Below the pieces are notes generated by a model, which was given only the letters and a program-made list of their open reading frames with translations, was not told where the DNA came from and searched no databases. The position numbers and the translations under genes are program-made. Source: Exiguobacterium oxidotolerans JCM 12280 (GTDB lineage Bacteria; Bacillota; Bacilli; Exiguobacteriales; Exiguobacteriaceae). From it: a stretch of DNA of 64,000 nucleotides. Below, piece after piece: positions 54,755 through 63,391 of the stretch. Numbering within the stretch: position 1 is the first letter of the stretch; every line of letters starts with the position of its first letter. The DNA lies in contig NZ_JNIS01000001.1 in assembly GCF_000702625.1 (NCBI RefSeq), positions 2,050,001 through 2,114,000 on the forward strand. Direction: 5' to 3'.

Positions 54755-55687
54755 ATGGCAGTGGATACACAGTATGGTGAAGCGATTTGGTTAGACGGGA
54801 TTTTTCATGATCCAAAAGAAGCGAATACGAGCGTCATGTCACACGCGATTCATTACGGAAGTGGTTTTTTCGAAGGGATTCGTGCGTACGCGACGCCTGA
54901 CGGTCCGGCAATTTTTCAATTGACGGAACACATCGAACGTCTCTTCCGGAGTTGCGCGTTCTATCACGTCACGATTCCATATACAGTGGAAGAACTTGTC
55001 CAGGCAACGATTGATCTCGTTGCGAAAAATGGCTTTGAGTCTTGTTACATCCGTCCATTCGTTTTCCTCGGAACACCGTGGCAAGCCTTGATGGCAAAAG
55101 ATACGACGGTTCACGTCGGCATCTCATGTTGGGAACTTGGTGAATACTTCGATAAAGGTGTCGGCATTCGTGCGAAAGTCGCTTCTTATCGTCGGGTATC
55201 GTCAACGATGATGCCGATGCAAGCGAAAGCCGCTGCGAACTATATGAACTCACAACTCTTAAAAGGCGAAGCCCTTCGTGATGGATTTGACGAAGCAATC
55301 GCACTCGATATGAACGGTAATGTCAGTGAGGCGAGTGTCGCGAACTTATTCATGTTGAAAAACGGGACGATCTACACGCCGTCACTCGACTGTTCTGTCC
55401 TTGACGGCATCACGCGTCAAGTCATCATGCGCCTCGCGCAAGATCAAGGGTACCCAGTCGTCGAACGCCACATCGGGCGAGACGAACTGTATGTCGCAGA
55501 CGAGATTTTCTTAACAGGGACAGCGGCAGAAATCACGAGTGTTGGTGAAATCGACCATATTACAATCAACGGCGGAACACGGGCTGTCGCGGATGAATTG
55601 CTCGAGCTTTACCGACAAACGGTCTCAGGACAACTCCCACAATATGCAGACTGGTTGACACACGTCACACCAGCGGTAGCTGAATGA
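54755..55687 (+). CDS. ilvE: class IV aminotransferase, branched-chain type
   Basis: A 310-residue PLP fold-type IV enzyme. It has the IlvE hallmarks HYGSGFFEGIRAY, SCYIRPFVFLG, the Schiff-base Lys158 in QAKAAANY, NVSEASVANLF and LDGITRQ. Branched-chain aminotransferases interconvert leucine, isoleucine or valine and their 2-oxo acids. It is unusual to find one inside a lysine-riboswitch operon between dapH and alr, where staphylococci have an M20 deacetylase. Supplying a transamination step to diaminopimelate synthesis is possible but unproven. It overlaps alr by ATGA. Confidence 0.88.
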   Translation: MAVDTQYGEAIWLDGIFHDPKEANTSVMSHAIHYGSGFFEGIRAYATPDGPAIFQLTEHIERLFRSCAFYHVTIPYTVEELVQATIDLVAKNGFESCYIRPFVFLGTPWQALMAKDTTVHVGISCWELGEYFDKGVGIRAKVASYRRVSSTMMPMQAKAAANYMNSQLLKGEALRDGFDEAIALDMNGNVSEASVANLFMLKNGTIYTPSLDCSVLDGITRQVIMRLAQDQGYPVVERHIGRDELYVADEIFLTGTAAEITSVGEIDHITINGGTRAVADELLELYRQTVSGQLPQYADWLTHVTPAVAE

Positions 55688-56742
55688 ATACACGTACACG
55701 CGTAACAATCGATCGGGAAGCGGTGCGACAAAATGTCGCATCGGTCTTCGCTCGATCGCAAAAACAGATTTTCGCCGTGGTGAAGAATAATGCTTATAAC
55801 CTAGGGATGCTTGAAATGGTTGGGACATTGATGGAAGCGGGCGTGCATCATTTTGCGGTTGCTGAAGTCTATGAGGCAATTGAAATTAAAACGAATTTTC
55901 CAGACAGTTATGTCTTAGCGATGAATCCAGCGACTCAGTTCGAGGCTGCTCGAGACTATGGCATCGCGCTTGGAATCCCGTCGGTAGATTGGTTGAAGCG
56001 GTATCAAGCAGACCTTTCGAACATCGAACTCCATTTAAAGGTCAATGTCGGGATGAACCGTTTTGGTGTCAGTTCACTTGAAGAAGCGCAAGCAGTCCTT
56101 GAAGTAGTGCAGGAGCAACAGCTCTGTTTGACAGGGCTATATACACATTTTCCGCTCGCAGACGAGCCGGGAGCGGACCATGATGGACAAGTCGAGCGTT
56201 TCTTAGCGATTGCGAACGTCGTCCGGACACAACATGAATTTACGTACATGCATGCTGAAAATAGTGCGACGATCGTCAAACATGACGAACGCCTCGCCTT
56301 TTGTAACTATGTTCGTCCCGGTATCTTTTTGTTCGGTTATTCACCGATTGAAAAGATGGACTGGTTAGTCCCTACATTACGGATGACGACAGAAGTCGTT
56401 GAAATCCGTGAAGTTGGGGCGGACGAACACGTCGGATACGGCACGTCTTACACGACGGATCAACCGCTTCGTGTCGCCGTCTTACCGGTCGGTTATGGTG
56501 ATGGTGTCGTGCGAGGACGGTCCGCTTTACCTGTATTGATTCACGGGAAACCGTATTCAATCATTAGTAAATTATTCATGAGCCATACGTTCGTTGCCGT
56601 TGATTCGACAGTCGAAGTCGGGGATGAAGTCGTCTTGTACGGGGACGGGATTGAAATCGACGACATCACACGAACGGGAACGGCAAATAATTCGGAACAG
56701 ATGTGTGCACGCTCATGGCGATTGGCACACCGTTATCTATAA
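55684..56742 (+). CDS. alanine racemase family protein (Alr2-like)
   Basis: A 352-residue fold-type III PLP racemase. The cofactor lysine is Lys34 in AVVKNNAYNLG, which differs from the common KANAYGHG and resembles the Alr2 proteins of staphylococcal dap operons. The second-domain GYGTSY tyrosine, NVGMNRFG and VRPGIFLFGY are present. It probably interconverts alanine enantiomers for peptidoglycan, but this divergent subgroup could act on another amino acid. It is coupled to ilvE and 13 bp before lysA. Confidence 0.87.
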   Translation: MNTRTRVTIDREAVRQNVASVFARSQKQIFAVVKNNAYNLGMLEMVGTLMEAGVHHFAVAEVYEAIEIKTNFPDSYVLAMNPATQFEAARDYGIALGIPSVDWLKRYQADLSNIELHLKVNVGMNRFGVSSLEEAQAVLEVVQEQQLCLTGLYTHFPLADEPGADHDGQVERFLAIANVVRTQHEFTYMHAENSATIVKHDERLAFCNYVRPGIFLFGYSPIEKMDWLVPTLRMTTEVVEIREVGADEHVGYGTSYTTDQPLRVAVLPVGYGDGVVRGRSALPVLIHGKPYSIISKLFMSHTFVAVDSTVEVGDEVVLYGDGIEIDDITRTGTANNSEQMCARSWRLAHRYL

Positions 56743-56755
56743 GGAGGAACTATTT

Positions 56756-58066
56756 ATGTACGGAAGCTCGTATTTGACGGAACAAGACAACACGCTTCAA
56801 ATCGATGGTGTCGCAGCAACAGATTTAGCAGCACAATATGGAACACCCCTTTACGTGATGGCAGAGCGTGAACTGACAGACCGTTTAGCGACCGTACGAG
56901 ATGGTTTCTTAACGAAATACCCGAATACGTATGCTTCCTTTGCTTCAAAAGCGTTGACGATTGGTGCCGTCTATCAGCAAGTCGTACGTCACGGACTCGG
57001 AATCGATGTCGTGACGGGGGGCGAGCTTTACATCGCGCGTCAAGCGGGTGTACCGGCTGAACGAATCTATTTCCACGGATCAAATAAATCGACGCAGGAT
57101 TTACGGTATGCCGTTGAAGAAGGTGTCGGAAAAATCGTCATCGACCATTACGGTGAGATTGCACAGCTCGAACAAATTGCAGCAGATGCTTGTCAGACGG
57201 TAAACGTATTGATTCGAATCGTCCCCCAGGTCATCGGTGGGGCACATACTAAAATTCAGACGGGTGGCGTCGATACGAAATTTGGGTTCTCGACCCATGA
57301 TGACTCGTATCTTGAAGCCGTTCGGGCAATCTTAGCGTCGGAACATCTTGTCCTGCTCGGTATTCATTGTCACGTTGGATCGCAAATCCAAGATCGTACC
57401 TTGTTCGAGCGGACGGCGCGGACGATGATGGGGTTTGTCGAAACGATTCGCCAAGAAACGGAATTCACGGCGAGCGAAGTCAACGTCGGCGGTGGATTCG
57501 GGATCGCGTATACGAAAGACGATGTCCCGCTTGATTTTGAACAGACGATGGAGCATGTCATGACAATTATTGAGGAAGAGTCGACACGACTTGGAATCGA
57601 ACGTCCACGGATTGGGATTGAGCCAGGGCGGTGGGTTGTCGCGAATGCCGGGACGACACTCTATACGGTCGGGGCGATTAAAGAAGTCCAAGGGGTTCGG
57701 ACGTATCTGTCTGTTGATGGCGGCATGGCAGACAATATCCGTCCTGCGCTGTACGGTGCAGTCTACGAAACAGTCATCGCCAATCGGGTGACAGGAACGC
57801 TGCGCGAAGTGACGGTCGTTGGTGCTGCTTGCGAATCCGGCGATTTAGTCGCAGAAAAAGCGCAAGTGGCGGAACCGGCTAGCGGGGATACGCTGGCGGT
57901 CTTCGGGACGGGTGCCTATAATTTCTCGATGGCGAGCAACTACAATCAATTTTTACGTCCGGCAGTCGTCTTCGTCAATCAAGGGGAAGCGCGTGAAGTC
58001 GTCCGACGCCAAACATATGCGGATCTCGTTACGTGTGATCTCGGTCTAGAAAACGTACGATCTTAA
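56756..58066 (+). CDS. lysA: diaminopimelate decarboxylase
   Basis: A 436-residue PLP enzyme making lysine from meso-diaminopimelate, the last step. The cofactor lysine is Lys65 in FASKALT, HVGSQIQD and the phosphate-binding GGGFGIAY are present, and the active-site CESGD lies near residue 360. The start at 56756 follows AAGGAGG; the open frame continues back to 56594 inside the racemase gene and is rejected. It is the last gene of the operon, with a strong terminator after it. Confidence 0.97.
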   Translation: MYGSSYLTEQDNTLQIDGVAATDLAAQYGTPLYVMAERELTDRLATVRDGFLTKYPNTYASFASKALTIGAVYQQVVRHGLGIDVVTGGELYIARQAGVPAERIYFHGSNKSTQDLRYAVEEGVGKIVIDHYGEIAQLEQIAADACQTVNVLIRIVPQVIGGAHTKIQTGGVDTKFGFSTHDDSYLEAVRAILASEHLVLLGIHCHVGSQIQDRTLFERTARTMMGFVETIRQETEFTASEVNVGGGFGIAYTKDDVPLDFEQTMEHVMTIIEEESTRLGIERPRIGIEPGRWVVANAGTTLYTVGAIKEVQGVRTYLSVDGGMADNIRPALYGAVYETVIANRVTGTLREVTVVGAACESGDLVAEKAQVAEPASGDTLAVFGTGAYNFSMASNYNQFLRPAVVFVNQGEAREVVRRQTYADLVTCDLGLENVRS

Positions 58067-58067
58067 T

Positions 58068-58116
58068 AAACAGCAAGCCTTCCCCGTCGACCGAAACGAG
58101 GAAGGCTTGCTGTTTT
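58068..58116 (+). terminator. lysine operon terminator
   Basis: AAACAGCAAGCCTTCC and GGAAGGCTTGCTGTTT form a 16-pair stem, with T-run after and A-run before. The convergent deacetylase gene starts its 3' end 72 bp further on. Confidence 0.94.
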
Positions 58117-58187
58117 AAATTTTGGGAGACAGGTTTATCTGCCGAAAGATGGTGTTTCGAAACGTTTTGAGGGAGCATCAAGTCAAA

Positions 58188-59387
58188 TTATTTGGAGGGG
58201 ATGACCAATACTTGACCGATTGAAATCAAGCTGACATTCGTAATCTTATTCGCTGCTGCGAGCGAGCTGACTGTGACATTGTACTTACGGGCAATCGCAT
58301 AAAGTGTATCTCCACTTTTGACGGTATAAGACGTCGTTGTTAGGGGAGGTGTTGTTGACGTACCGGGAATTTTCAATACTTGACCAACAGAAATCAAATT
58401 GATGTTAGTGATGTTGTTTGCTGAAGCGAGTGCACTGACGGAAACGTCGTACTTCCGAGCGATAGAATAGAGTGTATCCCCGCTTTTGACGGTATAAGAA
58501 GTCGTTGAGGTTGGGGGAGGTGTCGTTGACGTACCGGGAATCGTCAAGACTTGTCCGACAGAAATCAGGTTAAAGTTGGTGATGTTATTTGCTTTAGCTA
58601 AAGCGCTGACAGAAATGTTATAGAGGTTTGCGATTTTGTAGAGCGTATCGCCAGACTTGACGGTATACGTTTTACTACCTGAAGTCGGGAGTTGCAGTAA
58701 TTCAGAAACCGTAACGAACGTATACCCTTTAGCTTTCAGTTGCGTAATCATTGAAGGAAGGGCGGTTGGGGTTCCGGATGCACCGGCACCCGTATGCATT
58801 AAGACAATCGATCCCGGAACGATGTTCAAAATGACGCGGTTCAAGATTGCGGTAGAACTGATTCCTTTCCAGTCCGTCGTATCGATGTTCCATTGAATCG
58901 TTTTCGTGTAACCGGCATTACCGACGGCTGCTAAAACAGAACTGTTGCTTGCACCAAATGGAGCCCGGAAAATTGGTTTGGTCGTCCGTCCTGTTAATGA
59001 GTTAAGCAGACTTTCCGTCCGTGTCAATTCACTTGTCATCTGACTTGCAGACAAAGTCGTAAAATCGGGGTGACTGTAGGAGTGATTTCCAATTTGATGC
59101 GTCGGTGTTGCGTTCGCGATATTTTTGATCGACTGTGGGTGATTCGCGGCACCGGCACCGGTCAGGAAGAAGGTTGCTTTGACATTGTTACTTTTTAAGA
59201 TACTGAGGATTTTACCGATGTTTGTACCGTCCGCTCCGTCATCGAACGTCAATGCCACCACTTTGCTCGTTGTCGAACCTTTCGTGACGAATGTTGAGCT
59301 AGCTGCTTCGACTGGTAGCTGATAACTGGACAATGGAATGAACATCAGTAACAAAACAACAAGTAACCGAAGCCATTTTTTACCCAT
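58188..59387 (-). CDS. secreted polysaccharide deacetylase with three LysM domains
   Basis: A 399-residue exported enzyme. A signal peptide ([16 protein letters not shown], cleavage probably after VEA) is followed by a NodB domain with LTFDDGADG, the metal-binding HSYSHPD, and RAPFGASN. Three LysM domains (each starting [10 protein letters not shown]) joined by TSTTPPPT-type linkers fill the C-terminal half and would hold it on peptidoglycan or chitin. It likely removes acetyl groups from wall glycan or chitin oligomers. Two adjacent ATG codons (59390, 59387) are possible; AGGAGG favours the second by spacing. Confidence 0.92.
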   Translation of the reverse strand: MGKKWLRLLVVLLLMFIPLSSYQLPVEAASSTFVTKGSTTSKVVALTFDDGADGTNIGKILSILKSNNVKATFFLTGAGAANHPQSIKNIANATPTHQIGNHSYSHPDFTTLSASQMTSELTRTESLLNSLTGRTTKPIFRAPFGASNSSVLAAVGNAGYTKTIQWNIDTTDWKGISSTAILNRVILNIVPGSIVLMHTGAGASGTPTALPSMITQLKAKGYTFVTVSELLQLPTSGSKTYTVKSGDTLYKIANLYNISVSALAKANNITNFNLISVGQVLTIPGTSTTPPPTSTTSYTVKSGDTLYSIARKYDVSVSALASANNITNINLISVGQVLKIPGTSTTPPLTTTSYTVKSGDTLYAIARKYNVTVSSLAAANKITNVSLISIGQVLVIPSK

Positions 59388-59578
59388 CATGAGTTCCTCC
59401 TTTTCAGTCCGCTGACACTTCCGCAAACGCTTTACTTATCATTACCCTTTTTTAACAAAAAAACAGAACAATTCCCGTTTATTTCGAGATTTAAACAAAA
59501 AAACGAAAAATATTGTTTGAATTCAAAAAAAACAGGGAAAACATAATATATGGAAATAGTAAAAGGAGTGAAATATGG

Positions 59579-60706
59579 ATGATCGAATTTAAAAATGTTG
59601 GGAAGCAATTTAAGGACAACGTCGTCTTAAAAGGCTTGACGCTAGAAATCAAAGCGGGCGAACTCGTTGTATTCATCGGTCCGAGTGGCTGTGGAAAAAC
59701 AACATCGCTCAAGATGATCAACCGTTTGATTGAGCCCTCTTCAGGAACGATTTTAGTGAATGGGAAGGACATCATGAAGACGGATACGATTGAACTTAGA
59801 CGCCATATGGGCTATGTCATTCAACAAACCGGTCTATTCCCACACATGACCGTTCGTGAAAATATTCAATTGATTGCCGGTCTAGAAGGAAAAGATCACG
59901 ATCAAATGGATCAACGGACAGAAGAACTTCTCCAAATGGTCGGCCTCGACCCGAAACAATTCATTGACCGCTACCCAAGCGAACTCAGTGGTGGACAACA
60001 ACAACGTGTCGGTTTTGCCCGCGCATTGATGAATGATCCAGATGTTATTTTGATGGACGAACCGTTTAGTGCGCTCGACCCCGTTACCCGCAATGACCTC
60101 CAAGAAGAATTATTTAATCTCCAAGAAGAAGTAAAGAAAACTATCGTATTCGTCACCCATGATATGGATGAAGCGATCAAGCTAGCCGATCGGATATGTA
60201 TCATGCGTGATGGGGAAATCGTTCAATTTGATACACCCGAAGAAATTTTACGACATCCAAAAGATGAATATGTTGAATCATTCATTGGGAAAAATAAAAT
60301 TTGGAGTAGTCCGGCGTTCATCAAAGCAGAAGATATCATGATTGAAGATCCCGTCTCAATCAGTGGTAAGCGGACGTTGCTACAAGGGATAGAAATCATG
60401 CGTGGACGAAAAGTAGATAGCCTGCTGATTACAGATCGGGATCGTACATTACAGGGAATCGTTAAATTAAAAAACATCCAAACGGTTTCAGATAAGAGTC
60501 AACGAATTGAAGAACTCATGGAAGGTGAACTTGTTGCCGTCGATGAACAGGATTCACTGCTTGATGTATTAGAAGTAATGAACCATGAAGAAACAGGTTA
60601 TTTACCTGTAACGAACAAAGCCGGTCAATTACGCGGCTTGATTACACGAAGTAGCTTGCTTTCCGTCTTGAGTGAGCAGTTCATTCAGGAGGAGGAAGTG
60701 CAATGA
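59579..60706 (+). CDS. ABC importer ATPase with CBS domains (OpuCA/EgtUA-like)
   Basis: A 375-residue ATPase of the quaternary amine/ergothioneine importer family. Walker A GPSGCGKTT is at 34-42, the Q-loop IQQTG, signature LSGGQQQR and Walker B VILMDEP follow. Two CBS domains (from about residue 255; DIMIEDPVSI and LMEGELVAV) form the tail and may sense ionic strength or nucleotides. The ATG at 59579 is preferred over the open-frame start at 59513, with GGAG ten bases before it. It overlaps its membrane partner by ATGA. Confidence 0.92.
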   Translation: MIEFKNVGKQFKDNVVLKGLTLEIKAGELVVFIGPSGCGKTTSLKMINRLIEPSSGTILVNGKDIMKTDTIELRRHMGYVIQQTGLFPHMTVRENIQLIAGLEGKDHDQMDQRTEELLQMVGLDPKQFIDRYPSELSGGQQQRVGFARALMNDPDVILMDEPFSALDPVTRNDLQEELFNLQEEVKKTIVFVTHDMDEAIKLADRICIMRDGEIVQFDTPEEILRHPKDEYVESFIGKNKIWSSPAFIKAEDIMIEDPVSISGKRTLLQGIEIMRGRKVDSLLITDRDRTLQGIVKLKNIQTVSDKSQRIEELMEGELVAVDEQDSLLDVLEVMNHEETGYLPVTNKAGQLRGLITRSSLLSVLSEQFIQEEEVQ

Positions 60707-62286
60707 GTGGATTTTTTGACTATGTAAAAAATAACACCGATCAAATCTGGAACTTATTACTTGAACACTTACAGCTGACCGTATTTGCGGTCGTCATCGC
60801 AGTTATCTTAGGGATTCCGCTCGGTATTTTAATTACACGTTATCAACGGTTCGCTAAACCAGTCCTCGCCTTGACGAGTGTCGTTCAGGCGGTTCCGAGT
60901 CTCGCGTTACTTGGTTTCTTGATTCCGTTCATCGGGATCGGCTCGACACCAGCCATCATCATGGTTGTACTTTATTCTTTGTTACCTATCGTCAAGAACA
61001 CATATACGGGTCTCTCAAGCATTCCAGGTGACATGCTTGAAGCGGCTAAAGGAATCGGTCTGACAGAACGTCAGATTTTAGGAAAAGTCCAGATTCCACT
61101 TGCCTTACCGATCATGATGGCCGGAATTCGGATTTCTGCCGTGACAGCGGTTGGATTGATGACGATTTCTGCCTTCATCGGTGCCGGTGGACTTGGTTAT
61201 CTTGTCTTCTCCGGTATTCAAACGGTAGATAACAATCAGATTTTAGCCGGTGCGATTCCAGCGGGTATTTTAGCACTTGCGATTGACTTCATCGTCAGCC
61301 GGATTGAGTATTCGGTTGCACCGAGCGGCATTCCGCTTGCTGACGGTCGTATTAAAAACCGGAAACGTAAACGTCGTCAAGCGATGTCTGGTGCTAAAAA
61401 AATTGCCATCGCAAGTATCGTCGTTTTATTAATTGGTGGAACGGTTGCGTATTCGTTCTTGAAGCCGGATAAAATCGTCATCGGGTCAAAGAACTTTACG
61501 GAACAATTGATTTTAGGGAACATGTTGGCTGATTTAATCGAAGATAAGACAGATTTAGAAGTCGAACGTCAATTAAACCTCGGTGGTACAAAAGTTGCCT
61601 ATGGTGCGCTTGAGACTGGAGAAATTGACGCGTATGTAGACTATACGGGGACGCTTCTAATCGATGTACTCAAACAAGAAGTAGAAACGGATCCAGAAGT
61701 CGTGTATGAAAAAGTTAAAAAAATGATTCCAGCGAAAAGTCAGGTCGATGTCCTCGATCCGATTGGTTTCAATAACACGTACGCATTAGCGATGACAAAA
61801 GAAGACATCGAAAAGTATGATTTGAAAACAGTCTCGGATATGGCTGCTGTCAGTAATCGTCTGATTCTTGGTTCAACAATTGAGTTCGCGAATCGTGAAG
61901 ACGGATACCTCGGCTTAAAAGAGAAATATCCGGACATGAAATTTGAAGATGTCCAGCCTGTTGATGGTGGGCTTCGTTATACAGCATTGACGAATGGAAA
62001 AACGAACGTCATCGATAGTTTCTCGACAGATGGATTATTGAAGAAATTTGATTTGACGGTCCTTGAGGATGATAAAGAATTCTTCCCACCGTATTACGCG
62101 GTTCCAATCGTTCGTCAAGAAACGTTGGATGAACACCCAGAGTTAAAAGAAATTCTCAATTTGTTAAAAGATAAAATCACGGATGAGAAGATGCAAGAAT
62201 TGAACTTTAAGGCTGACGTCGAAAAAGAACGTCCAGAAGATGTCGCACGTGAGTTCTTGATTGAAGAAGGCATGATTAAAAAATAA
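60703..62286 (+). CDS. ABC importer permease fused to substrate-binding domain (EgtUBC/OpuC-like)
   Basis: A 527-residue fusion. Residues about 1-210 are a permease with five or six helices and the EAA-like loop EAAKGIGLTERQILGKVQIP. After a basic linker (RIKNRKRKRRQ) and a single helix comes a type-II periplasmic-binding domain (about 260-527; IGSKNFTEQLILGNMLADLIE, YVDYTGTL, RYTALTNGKTNVIDSFSTDG). This fused layout is that of EgtU of streptococci and BilE of Listeria, where EgtU imports ergothioneine; glycine betaine, choline or carnitine import is the alternative. Ligand cage residues would need modelling. Confidence 0.9.
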   Translation: MSGFFDYVKNNTDQIWNLLLEHLQLTVFAVVIAVILGIPLGILITRYQRFAKPVLALTSVVQAVPSLALLGFLIPFIGIGSTPAIIMVVLYSLLPIVKNTYTGLSSIPGDMLEAAKGIGLTERQILGKVQIPLALPIMMAGIRISAVTAVGLMTISAFIGAGGLGYLVFSGIQTVDNNQILAGAIPAGILALAIDFIVSRIEYSVAPSGIPLADGRIKNRKRKRRQAMSGAKKIAIASIVVLLIGGTVAYSFLKPDKIVIGSKNFTEQLILGNMLADLIEDKTDLEVERQLNLGGTKVAYGALETGEIDAYVDYTGTLLIDVLKQEVETDPEVVYEKVKKMIPAKSQVDVLDPIGFNNTYALAMTKEDIEKYDLKTVSDMAAVSNRLILGSTIEFANREDGYLGLKEKYPDMKFEDVQPVDGGLRYTALTNGKTNVIDSFSTDGLLKKFDLTVLEDDKEFFPPYYAVPIVRQETLDEHPELKEILNLLKDKITDEKMQELNFKADVEKERPEDVAREFLIEEGMIKK

Positions 62287-62293
62287 TAAAAAG

Positions 62294-62326
62294 AGAGCCG
62301 AGGCGGGAATCCGCTTCGGCTCTTTA
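62294..62326 (+). terminator. terminator after the ABC importer operon
   Basis: AGAGCCGAGGCGG and CCGCTTCGGCTCT form a 13-pair stem, followed by TTTATAT. The T-tract is short. Confidence 0.75.
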
Positions 62327-62368
62327 TATGCGCGCTGACGCGCTATATCGTTTTGGAAAATAAGATCA

Positions 62369-62422
62369 TTATTTTTTGATTCGACTAGCGAGCCAAGCGC
62401 GAACAGTGTTTTGCTGAATCAT
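62369..62422 (-). CDS. possible 17-residue peptide, overlapping the 65-residue ORF
   Basis: The frame MIQQNTVRAWLASRIKK begins with an ATG that overlaps the TGA of the 65-residue ORF (ATGA at 62419-62422). An AGAGGAAG ribosome-site-like stretch lies inside the end of that ORF. The peptide is basic with one tryptophan and could form a short amphipathic helix. I do not recognise it. The overlap is the only evidence that it is translated. Confidence 0.4.
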   Translation of the reverse strand: MIQQNTVRAWLASRIKK

Positions 62423-62616
62423 ACACGTTCTTCCTCTCTTGGTTGAGTTGTTCCTGAACTCAAAGATTTTTGCTCGGCATCATTAACAATACGCTGTTGG
62501 ACTTCAATCGTCAACCAATCTGCTTCGTGTTCAGGTAATGTAGGAAGACCGTAACTTGGATTGCTCGTCGATAAAAATAAATCAGACATCCATCGCTCTT
62601 CGAATAATGGAATCAT
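62419..62616 (-). CDS. small hypothetical protein
   Basis: A 65-residue frame with a GAGGGGG site seven bases before its ATG. The protein is acidic and polar (YGLPTLPEHEADWLTIEVQQRIVNDAEQ) with no signal or membrane segment, and ends in a charged PREEERV. I do not recognise the family. It lies alone between the ABC importer terminator and the carbonic anhydrase-like gene, with a cre site about 100 bp upstream. Confidence 0.6.
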   Translation of the reverse strand: MIPLFEERWMSDLFLSTSNPSYGLPTLPEHEADWLTIEVQQRIVNDAEQKSLSSGTTQPREEERV

Positions 62617-62712
62617 CTCATATCCCCCTCAATCTCGATTCATGTGCTACACCTTTAGTGTACGCGCAACATGTAAACGAACGAGAGGGGAAATGTTAAA
62701 AACAGGTGAACT

Positions 62713-62728
62713 TTGTAAACGTTTTCAC
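62713..62728. promoter_or_regulatory. cre site (CcpA operator)
   Basis: TTGTAAACGTTTTCAC fits the cre consensus WTGNAARCGNWWWCAN at every position. It overlaps the last codon of the carbonic anhydrase-like gene and lies upstream of the 65-residue ORF on the same strand, the likely target. Confidence 0.65.
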
Positions 62729-63264
62729 AAGGTTGTCATATCTTCAGATACTGGTACGCAATCAGCAGCGTACTGTTGTCCGCGCTTGATATATTTTTTG
62801 ACCGTCCGTTCCATGATGAACCGGTCGTGATCATTGATTTCGCGAATGACTTTTGCAGGGACGCCCATGACAAGTGAATTCGGAGGGACGACCATCTTAG
62901 GTGGAACGAGACTACCGGCAGCGACGAACGAACCTGTTCCGATTTCTGCTTCGTCTAAAATCGTTGCGGACATGCCGATTAATGCGCCTTTTCGAATGAT
63001 GCCCCCGTGAATCATGGCCATATGCCCAATCGTGACATCATCTTCGATAATCGTTGAGTATTCCTCATATTGATGAATCATTGAACCATCTTGAATGTTA
63101 ACCCGCTCCCCGATGGAGATGAGCCCTTCATCTCCGCGGATGACGGTGTTGAACCAGACACTTGAATCTTTCCCGATTTCGACTTCACCGATGACTTTTG
63201 CACCGTCTGCGATATATACGCTTGGATCGACCTTTGGAATTAAGTTTCCGACACGATACTTCAT
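62725..63264 (-). CDS. gamma carbonic anhydrase-like hexapeptide protein
   Basis: A 179-residue left-handed beta-helix protein of the YrdA/PaaY/YtoA group: YIADGAKVIGEVEIGKDSSVWFNTVIRGDE, NIQDGSMIH, IGHMAMIHGG and the closing GVPAKVIREI. The three metal-binding histidine positions of gamma carbonic anhydrases (SMIHQ, IGHMAMIHG) are kept. Enzyme activity in this family varies, so carbonic anhydrase function is likely but unproven. It is divergent from adeC. Confidence 0.92.
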   Translation of the reverse strand: MKYRVGNLIPKVDPSVYIADGAKVIGEVEIGKDSSVWFNTVIRGDEGLISIGERVNIQDGSMIHQYEEYSTIIEDDVTIGHMAMIHGGIIRKGALIGMSATILDEAEIGTGSFVAAGSLVPPKMVVPPNSLVMGVPAKVIREINDHDRFIMERTVKKYIKRGQQYAADCVPVSEDMTTL

Positions 63265-63336
63265 GATTGCTTGTCCTCACTTTCGATTAAGAATTACCTC
63301 TTTTATCTTGAACTCCCGAAAAATAAATTGCAACTG

Positions 63337-63355
63337 CTTACAATCTAATTGTAAG
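63337..63355. promoter_or_regulatory. inverted repeat, possible operator between ytoA-like gene and adeC
   Basis: CTTACAATCTAATTGTAAG is a perfect eight-base inverted repeat with a three-base centre, 37 bp upstream of adeC in the divergent intergenic region. No T-run follows, so it is not a terminator. It resembles an operator but I cannot match it to a known regulator; it is not a PurBox. Confidence 0.5.
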
Positions 63356-63391
63356 ATGGTAAAAATACCGGTCATTATAGGAGGATATAGG

